From Lutjanus erythropterus (lineage: Eukaryota > Chordata > Actinopteri > Lutjaniformes > Lutjanidae): DNA of 64,000 nt. The translations under genes and the position numbers were made by a program. The notes beneath the pieces are model-generated. The model made no database searches. It saw only the letters and a list, made by a program, of their open reading frames with translations, and was not told the origin of the DNA. The stretch is taken from positions 40,083,315 through 40,147,314 of the forward strand of contig CM034601.1 of assembly GCA_020091685.1 (NCBI GenBank). The letters are read 5' to 3'. Of this stretch, positions 45,511 to 56,236 are shown piece after piece; positions within the stretch are counted from its first letter, which is position 1; each line of letters begins with the position of its first letter.

Positions 45511-46200
45511 GATTAAAGTAGGATCACTATAAATTACAGTCAATCAAAACGACCAATCCTTTTTCTTCCCTTCTTGTTCCAGCCTCCAAAAAATGTGATA
45601 AAAGTTAAAATATTTTATTCATCATTTTGTTGCAGATCCCCACCAACCTACTCATGGACCCCTGTTGGTCTCTGGATCCCACTTTGAAAACCACTGAAAT
45701 ATTGTTACTGCCCATTCTTCCTCTTTCTCTATGTAGTGCTGTGCTGTTCGATTTTTCTAATCATTCACATGAGAGGAAACTGAATGATCCTAACCACATT
45801 AATTGGTAAAGATGAAGTAGAGGGATTACACTCACTTCATGAATCAGAAATGATCAGTATTTATACTGACTAATTTAGCATTAAATTCACCTCGGGGCAC
45901 TATCCTTCGAAAAGGGAAAAAGATAACCAATTAATTCATTCAGTCTCAATCTGGAGGTTGTGAAAGCCCTTCAGCCAGCAGCAGTGACCATGATACTTAA
46001 TACACACAACCACGTAATGAAGTCCTTCATCAGTGAAATATTTATTGAACTACACACACACAACTAGTAACTAATTACATACAAATAATACACTTGATAC
46101 ATATGAAAGAGATCCATTGGATAGCAGGTAATGCAGTGAATGATATCTTGGCAAGATGAACTAACTTGTGAGAGCACAAAGTGGTTGAAAACTTTAACAT
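45511..46200. other. Non-repetitive, possible conserved block
   Basis: Positions 45,720-46,020 are rich in TAAT and ATGATCAGT-like motifs without repeat ends, and are discussed as a candidate regulatory block. No exon is supported. Confidence 0.45.
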
Positions 46201-46202
46201 TA

Positions 46203-46640
46203 GGCAAGGCAACTTTATTTATATAGCACCATTCAGACACAAATCAATTCAAGGTGCTTTACAACAACTTACAATAAATAGTTAAAAACATTACAGAAAT
46301 TGCATTTGAAAAGCTAACAAAGCAAAAGCAACAGCAGGAAAATATAAAAACAATAGCTATAGATTATCCTAACAATAAGTTATATATCTAGTTCACTGGT
46401 AAGCTGCAGTAAACAGTAATGTTTTAAGCCCTGAGAAACTAAAGGCTGCTTCACCTTGTTTGGTTCTGATCCTGGGAACACTGAGTAAACCTGTTCCAGA
46501 TGATCTGAGGGGTCTTGGTGCTTCTTAACGTACAGGTAAATCAGAGATGTATTTAGGCTCAAGACCATTTAGTGCTTTATAGACAAGTAACAAGATTTTA
46601 AAGTCTATTAGCCAATGAAATAAACTTAAGGCACCATTCA
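46203..46640 (-). repeat. Dispersed fish repeat (TTTATTTATATAGCAC type)
   Basis: GGCAACTTTATTTATATAGCACCATTC and AATTCAAGGTGCTTTACA open the block, followed by TTTAGTGCTTTATAGACAAGTAACAAG and ATTTTAAAGTCTATT. This combination is very common in teleost genomes. The (TTA)-tailed piece at 36.72 kb is related at its AGTGCTATATAAAT end. The minus-strand ORF here is not supported. Confidence 0.6.
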
Positions 46641-47240
46641 GCGGCTGAGAGATTGTTAGGAAGCAAGAAGGCGATGATTAGTCTACTGATTTTACATGAA
46701 GTTACTTTAGGTGGGCTGTGAGAGGTCATAAAAAATAAGTGTGAAAAATGTTTTTAAGTTTGAAATTACTATGATGAAATATTAATGATTAATAAAAAAA
46801 AATATCAGAACTAAAAGAACAAAGCCATGGGATGTAAATTACGTGTTATTCTTATTTTTCTGACGTTATTTAACAGATGTTGCAGTACGTTGGTTAGGGT
46901 ATTATGGTATACCAAAGTATTAAGAAATCCTGAGGGTGTGATTTTTAATACTGTCTTAAATACAGACGCACGTCTTTCTATTAGTATTGTAGAGTGTGGC
47001 TTACACCACCAGGGGTCAGTCTTTGTGTGGCAGTGCAGCTGAGTAGACATAACATAGCTTTCATGAGAAGAAAAAACATGACATCAGGATGAATTAGTTA
47101 AAAAGAAGAAAAATGCATCTGTCCCTGTTTTGGATTGTTTTAGATTCAGAGATGTCCTGTCTTACAAATCAGATTCTACAGATCTAAAAAAAAAAATTAC
47201 CAAAAAAAAAAAAAAAGAAAAAAACACATACTAGAGTAAT
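46641..47240. other. Unassigned, A-rich
   Basis: A-runs at 46,793-46,801, 47,186-47,196 and 47,202-47,224. No gene is seen. Confidence 0.5.
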
Positions 47241-47387
47241 TTTTTAAAGATTGTTTTGGGGAGCTTTTTGCCTTTATTGACAGTGACAGCTGACGAGTTG
47301 ACAGGAAAGAGGTTAGAGAGCAGAGAGAGGGAATGACACGCAGCAAGGAGCTGCAGGCAGGAGTCAAACCAGCTGCCGCTGCAGAGG
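47241..47387 (-). mobile_element. tRNA-derived SINE, 5'-truncated copy
   Basis: The minus strand matches the body and tail of the SINEs at 51.63 and 54.30 kb (AGCTTTTTGCCTTTATTG, GACAGGAAAGAGG, GCTGCAGGCAGGAGTCAAACC on the plus strand). The tRNA-like head with the A box is missing. The hAT-like repeat begins exactly where it stops. Confidence 0.8.
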
Positions 47388-48185
47388 AATTACAATATAT
47401 CCAACCAGCTCTGATAGAAGCACACATAACTTTTTCTCTCAGGTTGGACCGGACTGCTGTGGTCAAATATAGTGTCTTGTATATTTTATATGTTATAGAT
47501 CATAATTGTTTAAACATTGTTTTTCTGGATCATAACAAACACACAGACCTAAACACTACAGCTGCTCCAGGTGTCATGCTGACTCATCTGATAAAGACAA
47601 TCTGACAGCTGTGACCCTGTCCCGTGCTCACTTTGCAGGTCTGTTTAGATTTATTAGGCTTTATAATTATATATTTTTTTCCTTATTAGTAAGTTTATCT
47701 TTAAAGACACAGGCACACACAACTGTTTAACATGAATGAAAAGTGTTCTGTGATTGTGGAGACGTGTGTGCACCTCAGCCAAGTGCAAGACACACGCGAA
47801 TGCTTTTAACTTCAATATTTGCACTTTATTGCTGATAGAAAACATGTTCAAATAACACTTAACTAATCCACACTTCCGTGTGAGGAAGAGTGTTTTGTGA
47901 TTGTGAAGATGTGTGTGTGTTTTGGCCAAGCCCGCCAGGTGCTATCTTTGCTGAAAGACCACAGACTTTGCGCTTCGACCAGGTTTTGTCTGGTCTAAAG
48001 CGCAAGTGGGTTTTACCCAAATGCGCTGAGCACAAGATAGCAAATGTGCCGACCACGCCTTCATTTTGCCTCCATGTTTAGACTTCCTGCCCACAGCGGC
48101 ACAGACCCAGCACAAGTGCATTTGCTATCTTACGCACATGGCAAAACCACTTGTGCTGGCGGCGCCAGGCATAAGATAGGGCCCC
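47388..48185 (-). mobile_element. hAT-like DNA transposon, copy III (inverted)
   Basis: Positions 47.39-47.87 kb are the reverse complement of copy I positions 1-390. The outer end at 48,160-48,185 reads GCATAAGATAGGGCCCC, the mirror of the family end GGGCCCTATCTTA. Within 47.73-47.93 kb two similar segments (GTGTTCTGTGATTGTGGAGACGTG and GTGTTTTGTGATTGTGAAGATGTG) indicate an internal duplication. An ORF at 47,333-47,605 is a repeat shadow, also seen in copy I. Confidence 0.75.
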
Positions 48186-48289
48186 AAGATAGTTTTATTA
48201 TGAGTTTTTTTTTTTTTTTTGTCAAGATTGAATGAAGTATCTTTTATGATGATAAAATTACAGTTAGTTTCAGTAAATGGAATCTCTTG

Positions 48290-48660
48290 GCTCTGAAAAG
48301 ATCAATATAAGGGCTGTTTCCAGTTTTTTAAAAAAATGTATCTTGCTCTTGAACAATAATAAAAACATGGTGTAAAAGGCATCTTTTTGGGTCAAATTTT
48401 AATGTCGCAGCTTACGGACACTTGGATTATACCACACGAGCAGTATGGAGACATTTTGTGTTTTTTTGTTTTGTTTTTTTTTTACATTTTAAAACTTGTC
48501 ACCATTCACTTCAATTGTACTAAATTTGGCTGCAACACTGTTTTCCATTGAAGCTCCTGGAGTGTTTTGTGAACTGGAGATCTTCACCCATCCTCACATC
48601 AGCACAGGGGTGAATAGATATTGAGTGAAATTTCATTTTTGGGTGAACTGTCGCTTTAAG
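48290..48660. mobile_element. MITE with GGGTGAACTGTCGCTTTAA end
   Basis: The right end ATTTTTGGGTGAACTGTCGCTTTAAG and the internal CTGCAACACTGTTTTCCATTGAAGCTCCTGG match a MITE I recall as common in fish, whose end is near GGGTGAACTATCCCTTTAA. The left end is not clear. Confidence 0.65.
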
Positions 48661-49040
48661 CGTACATCTGCATGCATGTGCGCATTATATGCTGTGTTTC
48701 GATACTTAAGCAAACAGCACTATGCATCTGCTTATATGACTATTACAATGTATGTCCAGCTTATTGGCAGTCAAAAAGTCTCACATAAACTGTAAAAGAA
48801 GTTTAACCCTGAGGGATGATTTACAATTAAAGCTATGAAAAACAGAAAAGAAGGCTACTCACATTCCGACACTGATCTCTTTCCTAGCAGAGGAAAGGAC
48901 ACGTTCAGAGCACACCAAGGTTCCAGAGATGGAGACTCATTTTCATGCATCACTGTCTCTTTTTGAAGCAGCACAGTTTTGTCCTGGTCTGGTCTGTCCA
49001 TGCAGTACTTATGTAGTTTGAAGGAATGAAAGATTAAAAA
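48661..49040. other. Unassigned
   Basis: No repeat end or exon recognised, up to an A-run at 49,036. Confidence 0.5.
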
Positions 49041-49713
49041 AAAAAAAAAATCTAATTGCAGTTTTTACTGATATTGCAATTGCTATATGATTTACAATAC
49101 TGGAGAGAATGATAATTTTTTACATCATTATTCTCATTTTTATTGAAAAACATATTAAAGATCTGATTTTTGCAGTGATCTGTACCACACAATGTAGAAC
49201 TGCAATGATTTGTTGATTAATCAATCAGTTGTCAACTATCAATTTACTTGCAACTATTTTGATAAATGATTAATCAGTTTAGATCTTTTTTCTTTTTTAA
49301 AAGAAATTGTCCAAATTCTATGATTTCAGCTTCTTAAATGTGAATATTTCCTGGGTTTTTTTTACTCCTCTTTGACAGTAAACTGAATATCTTTGAGTTT
49401 TGGACAAAACAAGACATTTGAGGACATCATCTTGGACTTTGGGAAACACTGATCAATATTTTCTTATATTTTATGGATTAGTGAAAAAATGATTGCCAGA
49501 TTGATCACTAGTTGAAAAATAGGTCTAGATGTAAAAACAGGTGATATTTTATGGACCAAACAACCAATCGATTAATTATAAAATTGATGATAGATTGACA
49601 ATGAAAATAATCATTAGTTGGGGTTTTATCAAATATTGTTCCTCCTGTGATTTGAAAATTGTAGCAGACCTTATTGCGATTTTTATAGAATTTTGATTAA
49701 TTGTTCAGCCCTA
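49040..49713. mobile_element. hAT-like element (TTGCAATTG...TTCAGCCCTA) hosting a MITE
   Basis: TTTTTACTGATATTGCAATTGC on the left and TTATTGCGATTTTTATAG...ATTGTTCAGCCCTA on the right are the flanks of one family, also partly present at 56,237-56,545. The left terminus is lost in an A-run. The hAT MITE at 49,197-49,627 is inserted within it. Confidence 0.6.
49197..49627. mobile_element. Nonautonomous hAT MITE, long copy
   Basis: It starts AGAACTGCAATGATTTGTTG and contains GTCAACTATCAATTTACTTG, CAGTAAACTGAATATCTTTG, ACAAGACATTTGAGGACATC and GGGAAACACTGATCAA. It ends with TAATCATTAGTTGGGGTTTT, where the family norm is GTTGCAGCCCT. This is the longest of three copies. No clear duplication is visible. 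Confidence 0.8.
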
Positions 49714-51617
49714 CTAGCTTGCACACAACTTTGTCATCATGAGGCTCCACAATTTTGCCATCTACTGTCCAAAATGTGAAATAGATCTAATCAGACTGCT
49801 GGAAGTGTAAATCACTCTCTCTCCCTCTGTTTAGATTGTTCAGCTTGATCTACAGTGCAGTGTGACTCCCATGTCTCATGCAGGCACATTCAGTAAAGTG
49901 GTGCAGGCCCATGCAGTAACTCATGAGGAAAAGACAGTTGCATGTGCTCACTTTTTTTTTCTTTATACAATTCAAATATAAATTTGAATGTAGAATATTT
50001 TTTGATAGCCTTGTACACAGGCAGGTACAATATTAGTGTTTTGGACTCAAAAAAACACCTTTTCAGCATTCAGTTTGCACCTATTAGACATTATACATAT
50101 TAGCTGCATGTTGAAATCCACAGCAACAATGTCACGGTGGAAGTTCAGAGGGAACAATGACAATATGTTTGGATGCAGCATGTTTAAGTGGTGGAGTTAT
50201 TGTCCTTTGCTCATTATGTGTATTGATAGTGGAATGAAAGTCCCTGCTGTTCGGCTGGATCTCTAATGAACTGAATCTGAATGTCTTTCCTAATGGAAGT
50301 TCTTATTGGTTGATGAATGGGAGTGCAACATCCTCAGTAATATTGTCGCTCTCATTTATGGCTCTCTTGCTCAAGATAGAAGACACAAGCTTTCTTTTTT
50401 TTCTTCTTTTTTCACCCCCGCTGATATTAGTCTGTGACCGCCATACGATATTATCCACGTTGGTAAGAGAAAAATGGACACGTTATCACAGCAATCAACC
50501 TCTTATTGTGTGTTTGAGAGTGTCTTCACCTTTCATTGCGCAGAGATTGTGAAAGTCCCTCTATCATTTAGGCCTGAATGTTATCTAGTACCTGTATTAA
50601 ATTAATCATTCTGGTGAAACAGCCCTCTGAACAGATTTGTCATTGCACTACAGCAGCTGAATTCATTATTAAATCCACTATGGCTAATGCTCATTTGGTC
50701 ATTCAAGGACGAAATGCCTGTTTCAACGAAACTCCTGATGAACAATCAGCATATTACATGTAAGGTCTCCTGGAGGGCCTGAGCCTTGTCTCTGTGCAAA
50801 TTGGACCGTGTGGGCAGCATACAAATAATTACATGAATAGGTTGTCTCCACTGTAATTAACTGTAGAGGGGAGCAGAGATTTGTTTTTATCCTCTTTGGA
50901 GGAGATGTAAGTCACGGACACAGGGGCTACACAGGTTAGACACTGATTGTGGGCTTGCAGTAGAAGGGGGAAGGTGGCACAGGGATGCATGTGTGTGTGT
51001 AGATATGTGTGTGTGGGTGTGGGGGGTGTGTAATGCCAGCATGGCAAGGATCCTGGGTAATCATGTTAGAGTGGTGTGCCTCCTATTGGCAAAGGCACAC
51101 AGCTGCCATGTGTGGTGCTGCTGGAGTTTGCAGCATACTGATGTGGTATTGTGGAGGTTCACTTCAACAACATGGCTGATTGGTATTGAACAAGGCTTGG
51201 AGGAACAATTGCATGCTGAGCTAAACCAACACAGTGAGAGGGCCACAGTGAGAGGGCCTATTGTTGCATACAGAATAATATTCAATTTGCCTATGAAAAC
51301 AGCCAGTCATGCAGCACAATTTCTAATATTAACTCTGGAGGCAAACAGACAAAGACCGTGTTCTCATTTACAGAAAGAGACCAGTGGTAGTGAGGGACTA
51401 TTCTACACTGAGACACCACACTGAAAATGATTGCTTTGTTTTGTAGTAGATGGCTATGATGTTTCAGGGATGTTTGGGCAAAAACTGAAAGAATGTGTTT
51501 TATTTTATCATGTCTGTCATTTCACTAAACCTTGTATCATTTCTCATAAAAACATCCACTCACTTGTAGCTAGTAAATGCCTGCTGACTTCCAATGACTG
51601 ATGATAGATTCAATATT
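49714..51617. other. Non-repetitive stretch, candidate conserved DNA
   Basis: Positions 50,230-50,880 show high-complexity sequence with many ATTA/TAAT motifs and no repeat ends. The 143-codon ORF at 50,993-51,424 starts in a GTGTGTG tract and has no recognisable domain. No exon is called. Confidence 0.5.
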
Positions 51618-51633
51618 AAAACATGGTGAGGAT

Positions 51634-51828
51634 GCTCCCATAGCTCAGTTGGTAGAGCGTTCACCCCATGTACTGAGGCTGTTGGTCCTCTGCAGCAGTT
51701 GCTGGTTCAATTCCTGCCTGTGGCCCATTGTCATTCTCCCCCTCTCTCCCCCTTTCCTGTCATATCTCCAGCTGTCCCTATCCAAGTGAAGGCAAAAGCC
51801 CAAAATATAATCTGTAAAAAAAAAAAAA
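51634..51828 (+). mobile_element. Full-length tRNA-derived SINE with 16-bp TSD
   Basis: The head reads TAGCTCAGTTGGTAGAGCG (Pol III A box) and then GCTGGTTCAATTCCTGCC (B box). The body reads CCCCCTCTCTCCCCCTTTCC and AGGCAAAAGCCCAAAATATA, and an A tail of about 18 follows. A 16-bp duplication AAAACATGGTGAGGAT lies at 51,618-51,633 and 51,829-51,844, although its first As merge with the tail. Such SINEs are copied by a LINE in trans. The IAQLVERSP ORF through the head is a tRNA-like shadow. Confidence 0.95.
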
Positions 51829-51910
51829 AAAACATGGTGAGGATTAGTATTATTATCTATGATAATGATTAACCCTTAAATACATGGGTGATTTTACAAA
51901 CAAATATACA

Positions 51911-52120
51911 GACTATAATCTGTTATACTGGCATGTATAATCTGCATTATATAGTTACAGCATATATATAAAATCTGTGTTACATATTTAACAGTATATA
52001 ATCTTAATTAAAGTATTTACTCTGTATTATATACTCACAGTATATGATCTGTGTCATATAATTACAGTATTTACTCTGTGTAATATACTCACATATATAG
52101 TTACATTATATAATGTAACT
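51911..52120. repeat. Degenerate AT-rich minisatellite
   Basis: Roughly six to seven degenerate units of about 25-35 bp built on TATAATCTGTGTTATATAGTTACAG (for example TATGATCTGTGTCATATAATTACAG). Unit length varies. Confidence 0.75.
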
Positions 52121-52385
52121 ACCACTTACAGTCCGACAGGTAAAAGCACAGAAACCCCTGACTTTGACAGTCAGACCCAGGTTAGTTGCTATTGAGAGAA
52201 AAAGTATGAGGTCTCACTCTGCCACAATTTCCTAATACCAAATGCACAGTAATTATTTCTATAATTATTATATATAATTATAATTATTATTTCTATATTT
52301 CTATTTTCTGTAGTTTAATGCTGTGCAGATATTTCATCATTTTCTTAATTTTAGTCTGGTTATTAGGTTGAGTAAAGTGTGCCAG
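52121..52385. other. Unassigned AT-rich sequence
   Basis: Nothing recognised. Confidence 0.5.
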
Positions 52386-52972
52386 TAGGGTTAGGTTGAT
52401 GGATGATACCATCATCCATCGTGATAGCTGACAGTTGTTGACCACTGAACCCACTACCATTGTAATATTGTGATTTGAAAGCCCTCTGTATTTGAGGCAG
52501 TGTGTCCATTCAGAGTTGCCATGGAGATCCTCCCTAAGTTCTGTTTTTGCCACGCGGCAGAGAAAGTAAACAGAAGCTGTTGCTGCTGTTCATTGCACTC
52601 TAACTCCATGTTCCTCCTATTATTTTCTTTTTAAACATAACTAAGTCATTGACATGCAGTGCAGAGACGAAGTCCCTTTAAATCCAGAAACAATATCATC
52701 ATCCATCGCCATGTTTCACTTTTCATACACCAGTTTGGTAGACATGGCCCAAACGTAATGTGCAGAGAAAAAACAGTTTCCCCAGCTGCTCCCAGGTCCT
52801 TGAACAGCTTCCTCCATTGAAGAGAGTAATTGTACATTAATGTGATTTTCATTTTGTTAAAATGGATTTCATAAAATTGGGATTGTAGGAAGTATCGTTT
52901 AGGAGCTGGTATCGAAGTCTATCAAAGGTATCTGTACTGTTATCAAAATGTTTTGAATGATACCAACCCTGT
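52386..52972. mobile_element. Possible worn DNA transposon (TAGGGTTAGG...CCAACCCT)
   Basis: TAGGGTTAGGTTGATGGATGATACC on the left and AATGATACCAACCCT on the right are weakly inverted. TGGTATCGAAG and GGTATCTGTACTG near the right end are typical of a fish hAT-like family. No duplication was found, and small ORFs inside are unsupported. Confidence 0.4.
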
Positions 52973-53174
52973 ATGTATAATTGATAGTGAGGGGACTCAC
53001 AAATTAGTCAAGATTTTGGTCAGTACAGACTAAGGACAATCTCAGCTTTAGTTAGGGATGTACTGATGCATCATAAGACAGTTAAAAATTGATATGAATG
53101 TGTGACAACTGAAACTGGTTGAGATGAAAAATTAATCACGATGCAATTTTTAAAGAGCAGAGTGCGTAATCTAC

Positions 53175-54017
53175 TTTCATATCTGACTGCGTGAAACCGG
53201 CCCAACATGTGTGCTTCTGACAGAGCTGGTTGGATATACTATGCGTAAGTTTGCGCACTCCTGTTTCCTACACCCAGAGTAGTGTTAGCGGAACAGAGAA
53301 GTGAGGATGGGAGGAGGAGATGAAGATGAGGAGGAAGAGGAGAAGAAGGAGGAGCATGGTCAGCCATGTAACTGCTCTGTTGAGATGGCAGTTTTGCAGC
53401 CAGACTGGATCGGTTTGCCTCTCCTCTCCACTGTACCATCTATTTCCCCAACTCCTCACTTCTCTGTCCCATTCCTCAGCCAGCGAGCTGCATAATAATG
53501 ATGATGATAATAATTATGAATTAAAAGATACAGCATATTTTCAAAGTGCTTCAGTGTAAAACATAACCAGTTACATATCTGCATGACATTTGCAGTTCAT
53601 TTATTGTGTTACGTTTTGCAGGCGTTGATGTTGATTAGGTGTTGAACTATTTCCATATGAAGCTGCTTTGGAGACGTCCTGTTCACTTCTCAAATTAGAA
53701 AACTTGTCTCCTGGCTTTGAAAATCTTTTCTCTTTGTTTCCTTCCGGTAGATCCACCGCCATGTTGCCATTGCTTGCACTCCTGGATTTCTGGTCAGCTT
53801 ATTACATGTTTGCCTTAAACTTGCACTGAATGTGAATTAATGAGGGCACTTAGGCACAGCTGATAGGTGTATCCTGCTGTGTGCTGGTGGCAGGACATGG
53901 TTGGATTCCCCTGCACCCCTGGCAAAAGACAGCAAAGGTGGATTTGGACACACCTTAAATAAATTAAATCCTTTGCACCCAACACTTTCTACTTACGCTT
54001 TAGATCAGCGTAAGATA
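53175..54017 (+). mobile_element. hAT-like DNA transposon, copy IV
   Basis: CAGAGCTGGTTGGATATAC, CAGAGTAGTGTTAGCGGAAC, AGTGCTTCAGTGTAAAACATAACC, AGGGCACTTAGGCACAGCTGATAGG and the end ACGCTTTAGATCAGCGTAAGATA align in order with copy I. Short ORFs at 53.24-53.56 kb are repeat shadows. The left end is not sharply defined. Confidence 0.75.
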
Positions 54018-54026
54018 CAACCCCCA

Positions 54027-54196
54027 TGTTCAAAAATGAAGAGGGCAAGAAACTCACAGACAAGACTCAGGCTGCGTGCAAGTATTACAAGAGGGTGATG
54101 ATCTACACAATTAGCACAACCAACATGATGCATCATGTCACCTGGCAGCATAGTGAGAAGCTCAAGTCAACACCACCTGAGCAAAGAAACTATTAA
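54027..54196 (+). pseudogene. BED zinc-finger remnant of a hAT transposase
   Basis: An open frame reads NEEGKKLTDKTQAACKYYKR, then TTNMMHHVTWQHSEKLK, ending at a TAA. The layout is that of a BED finger: the paired histidines (HHVTWQH) are kept, but the second metal-binding Cys of Cys-x2-Cys is replaced by Tyr. The rest of the transposase is missing. The fragment differs from the BED exon at 36.1 kb, so at least two hAT families with coding capacity have been here. Confidence 0.75.
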
Positions 54197-54300
54197 AAGG
54201 ACAATCCACACTGAGAGCAGATTTTCAAACTAGGAAAACATGCGAGTTTTAGTTAGTTTGTTTTTTGAAGAGATTTCATTTATTTGCATTATTCATTTAG

Positions 54301-54503
54301 TTTTTTTTTTTAGTTATTTTTTGGGCTTTTTGCCTTTATTGTGATAGGATGGCTGAAGATATGACAGGAAAGAGGGGTAGAGAAACGGGAGGACATGCAG
54401 CAAATAGGCTGCAGGCGGGAGTCGAACCAGCAGGCGCTGCAGAGGACTGACAGCCTCAATACATGGTGAGCTCGCTCTACCAACTGAGCTAGAGAGGCAC
54501 CCC
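54301..54503 (-). mobile_element. Full-length tRNA-derived SINE, minus strand
   Basis: On the minus strand the head CTCTAGCTCAGTTGGTAGAGCG, B box GGTTCGACTCCCGCC, body and GGCAAAAAGCCCAAAAAA tail match the SINE at 51.63 kb. The duplication TCATTTAG lies at 54,293-54,300 and 54,504-54,511. The AQLVERA ORF is a tRNA-like shadow. Confidence 0.93.
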
Positions 54504-54996
54504 TCATTTAGCTATTTTGATGTGGGATTTGTTATAAACATCAAATTTTCATTTATTTTTTGTTATTTAAGACAAAATAGAATTTCAGTTGCACTTTTAA
54601 GAAGAGGATATATGGGTTTTTTTTTGCACAGTTTACTCTACCTCAGAGATAAAAGATAAATTAAAAGGGATTCTCCTTAATTTGTTAAAGATAAGAGAAA
54701 ATATGTGTTATATATATTGTTATAATAATATAATATAATAATGTTATATATGTGTTTTTATATATTGAAATATATATGTTTTTGAAATATACATTCATTG
54801 CATAGTTTGTGTTTTGTAGCTACATCCTACCTCAGAAATGTTGTGCTTTTTGTCTGAGAAATAATTACAGGAATATTTTCCAGTCATAATTTGTCTGCAA
54901 GCTTGTTCTGTTAAAAAAAAAATCGTATCGTTTAGCCAGTATTGGAAATCGGCCCCAATCATGAGTTGAATGTATTGTTACATCCCTAGCTTCAGT

Positions 54997-56236
54997 TGTT
55001 AAAACTCATTGCCGAACCAATCCAAAGTCTGTAGAGCTGCCCTTCATATTGAGGGGATGACAGTGTATGCTCACTACTGAGGAGAATCTAGGCAAAGCAT
55101 TGTTTCTGGTAAGCTGAATCTTATGAAAAAAATGTAACAGGTGTAGGTTTATTAGCAGCTAAACTTGCCACCATTCAAGCAGCTACTCTGCATTTGGAAA
55201 TCCCCAGTGAAGCACTTACTAACTGGAGGCAATTTGGACTTTTTTAAGTTTAACATAAGAACTATAGGGAAATGAAAATAATGACAGGTATATTGGAACT
55301 AAAGCCACTGTATGCTTTGGTAAATAAATTGGTTTCAAGTCTGTAGGTGCTCAGATAGTATCTGATTCCCTAATATACCACTGACAATTTTCCTGACAAA
55401 CTGTCCTATCCAGACCCCACAATAAACAATATGCATGATGTTGACATGTTGCCTTGCTCAAGTGTATATGCTCAAGCTGTGTAAACTGACTGCCTGTCTG
55501 CTACTAGATCAGTTATTCCACACCCTGAGCTGTAGTCCAGGGGGTAGAATCAACTCTTTTCCAATCACGACTCTGACTGCTTTTGTAGTTTTGAGGCTAC
55601 TTCCAACAGTCATTACAGCATGAATTAAGGAACAGTGGAATGTAGGAAGAAATGATAAATTAACACAGTTGGCTTATATATAGCTCTGTCCAAAAAAGAA
55701 AGAAAAAAAATCAATTAAACTTTACCTCATTACCCAATCCAGCCATTCATGCCTGTGGGTATATTGGCAAGCAGAGGCACATGTGTGGGAGCTGACCAGA
55801 ACAAACACAGGCCTGCAATGTTGGTCACTTAGCAGCTCCACTGGAGCAGTTGGAGAGTGAACACCTGGCTCAAGGGCTCAAAACTCACAGATGGAGAGGA
55901 GAGAATTTTCTAGTTTGTGTAGGAGCTGGTAAACAATTGGCTGAATTTACTTCCACAACTATCAGACTGCCACTACAAGGAATGCACTAATACCATTGGT
56001 CTAATGCACTGGTCATGCAGTCTACTCTTACTCATAAAACTACTCTCATATCAGCTCAGATATCACTCTAACAAAAATAGCTACTTCAAGATAAGCAATT
56101 TGATAAAACATCGAAAGAACCAACAAACAGAGTTCAAGGAGCTAATTGCTTACCCTCCTTTCTTGGTTCACCATTATTACTGTCCTCATTGTCATCCACT
56201 AATCACAGCAGCAGCATGCTGTGTGCCTTTCAATTA
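54997..56236. other. Unassigned, includes candidate conserved sequence
   Basis: No repeat ends defined. Positions 55,980-56,230 are high-complexity sequence ending in CACTAATCACAGCAGCAGC. No exon is supported. Confidence 0.45.

Larger units (their letters stand above)
53053..54988 (+). mobile_element. 1.94-kb hAT element with BED remnant, hosting two later insertions
   Basis: It starts TAGGGATGTACTGATGC and ends AATGTATTGTTACATCCCTA; TAGGGATGTA is shared as inverted end. The flanks GCTTTAGT (53,045-53,052) and GCTTCAGT (54,989-54,996) match at 7 of 8 positions, consistent with an old hAT duplication. Inside are the hAT-like copy IV (about 53,175-54,017), a BED-finger remnant (54,027-54,196) and a minus-strand SINE (54,301-54,503). 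Confidence 0.85.

Noticed and set aside
50993..51424. 143-codon plus-strand ORF
   Set aside because: Its start lies in a GTGTGTG tract and it shows no domain, no splice evidence and no repeat-family coding match.
51640..51715. Possible functional tRNA gene
   Set aside because: The A and B boxes are present, but the cloverleaf stems do not pair properly and the sequence continues into a SINE body, A tail and TSD.
51601..51789. ORF with IAQLVERSP-like peptide, also at 54,310-54,507
   Set aside because: This is the translation of the tRNA-like head of the SINE, a familiar annotation artefact.
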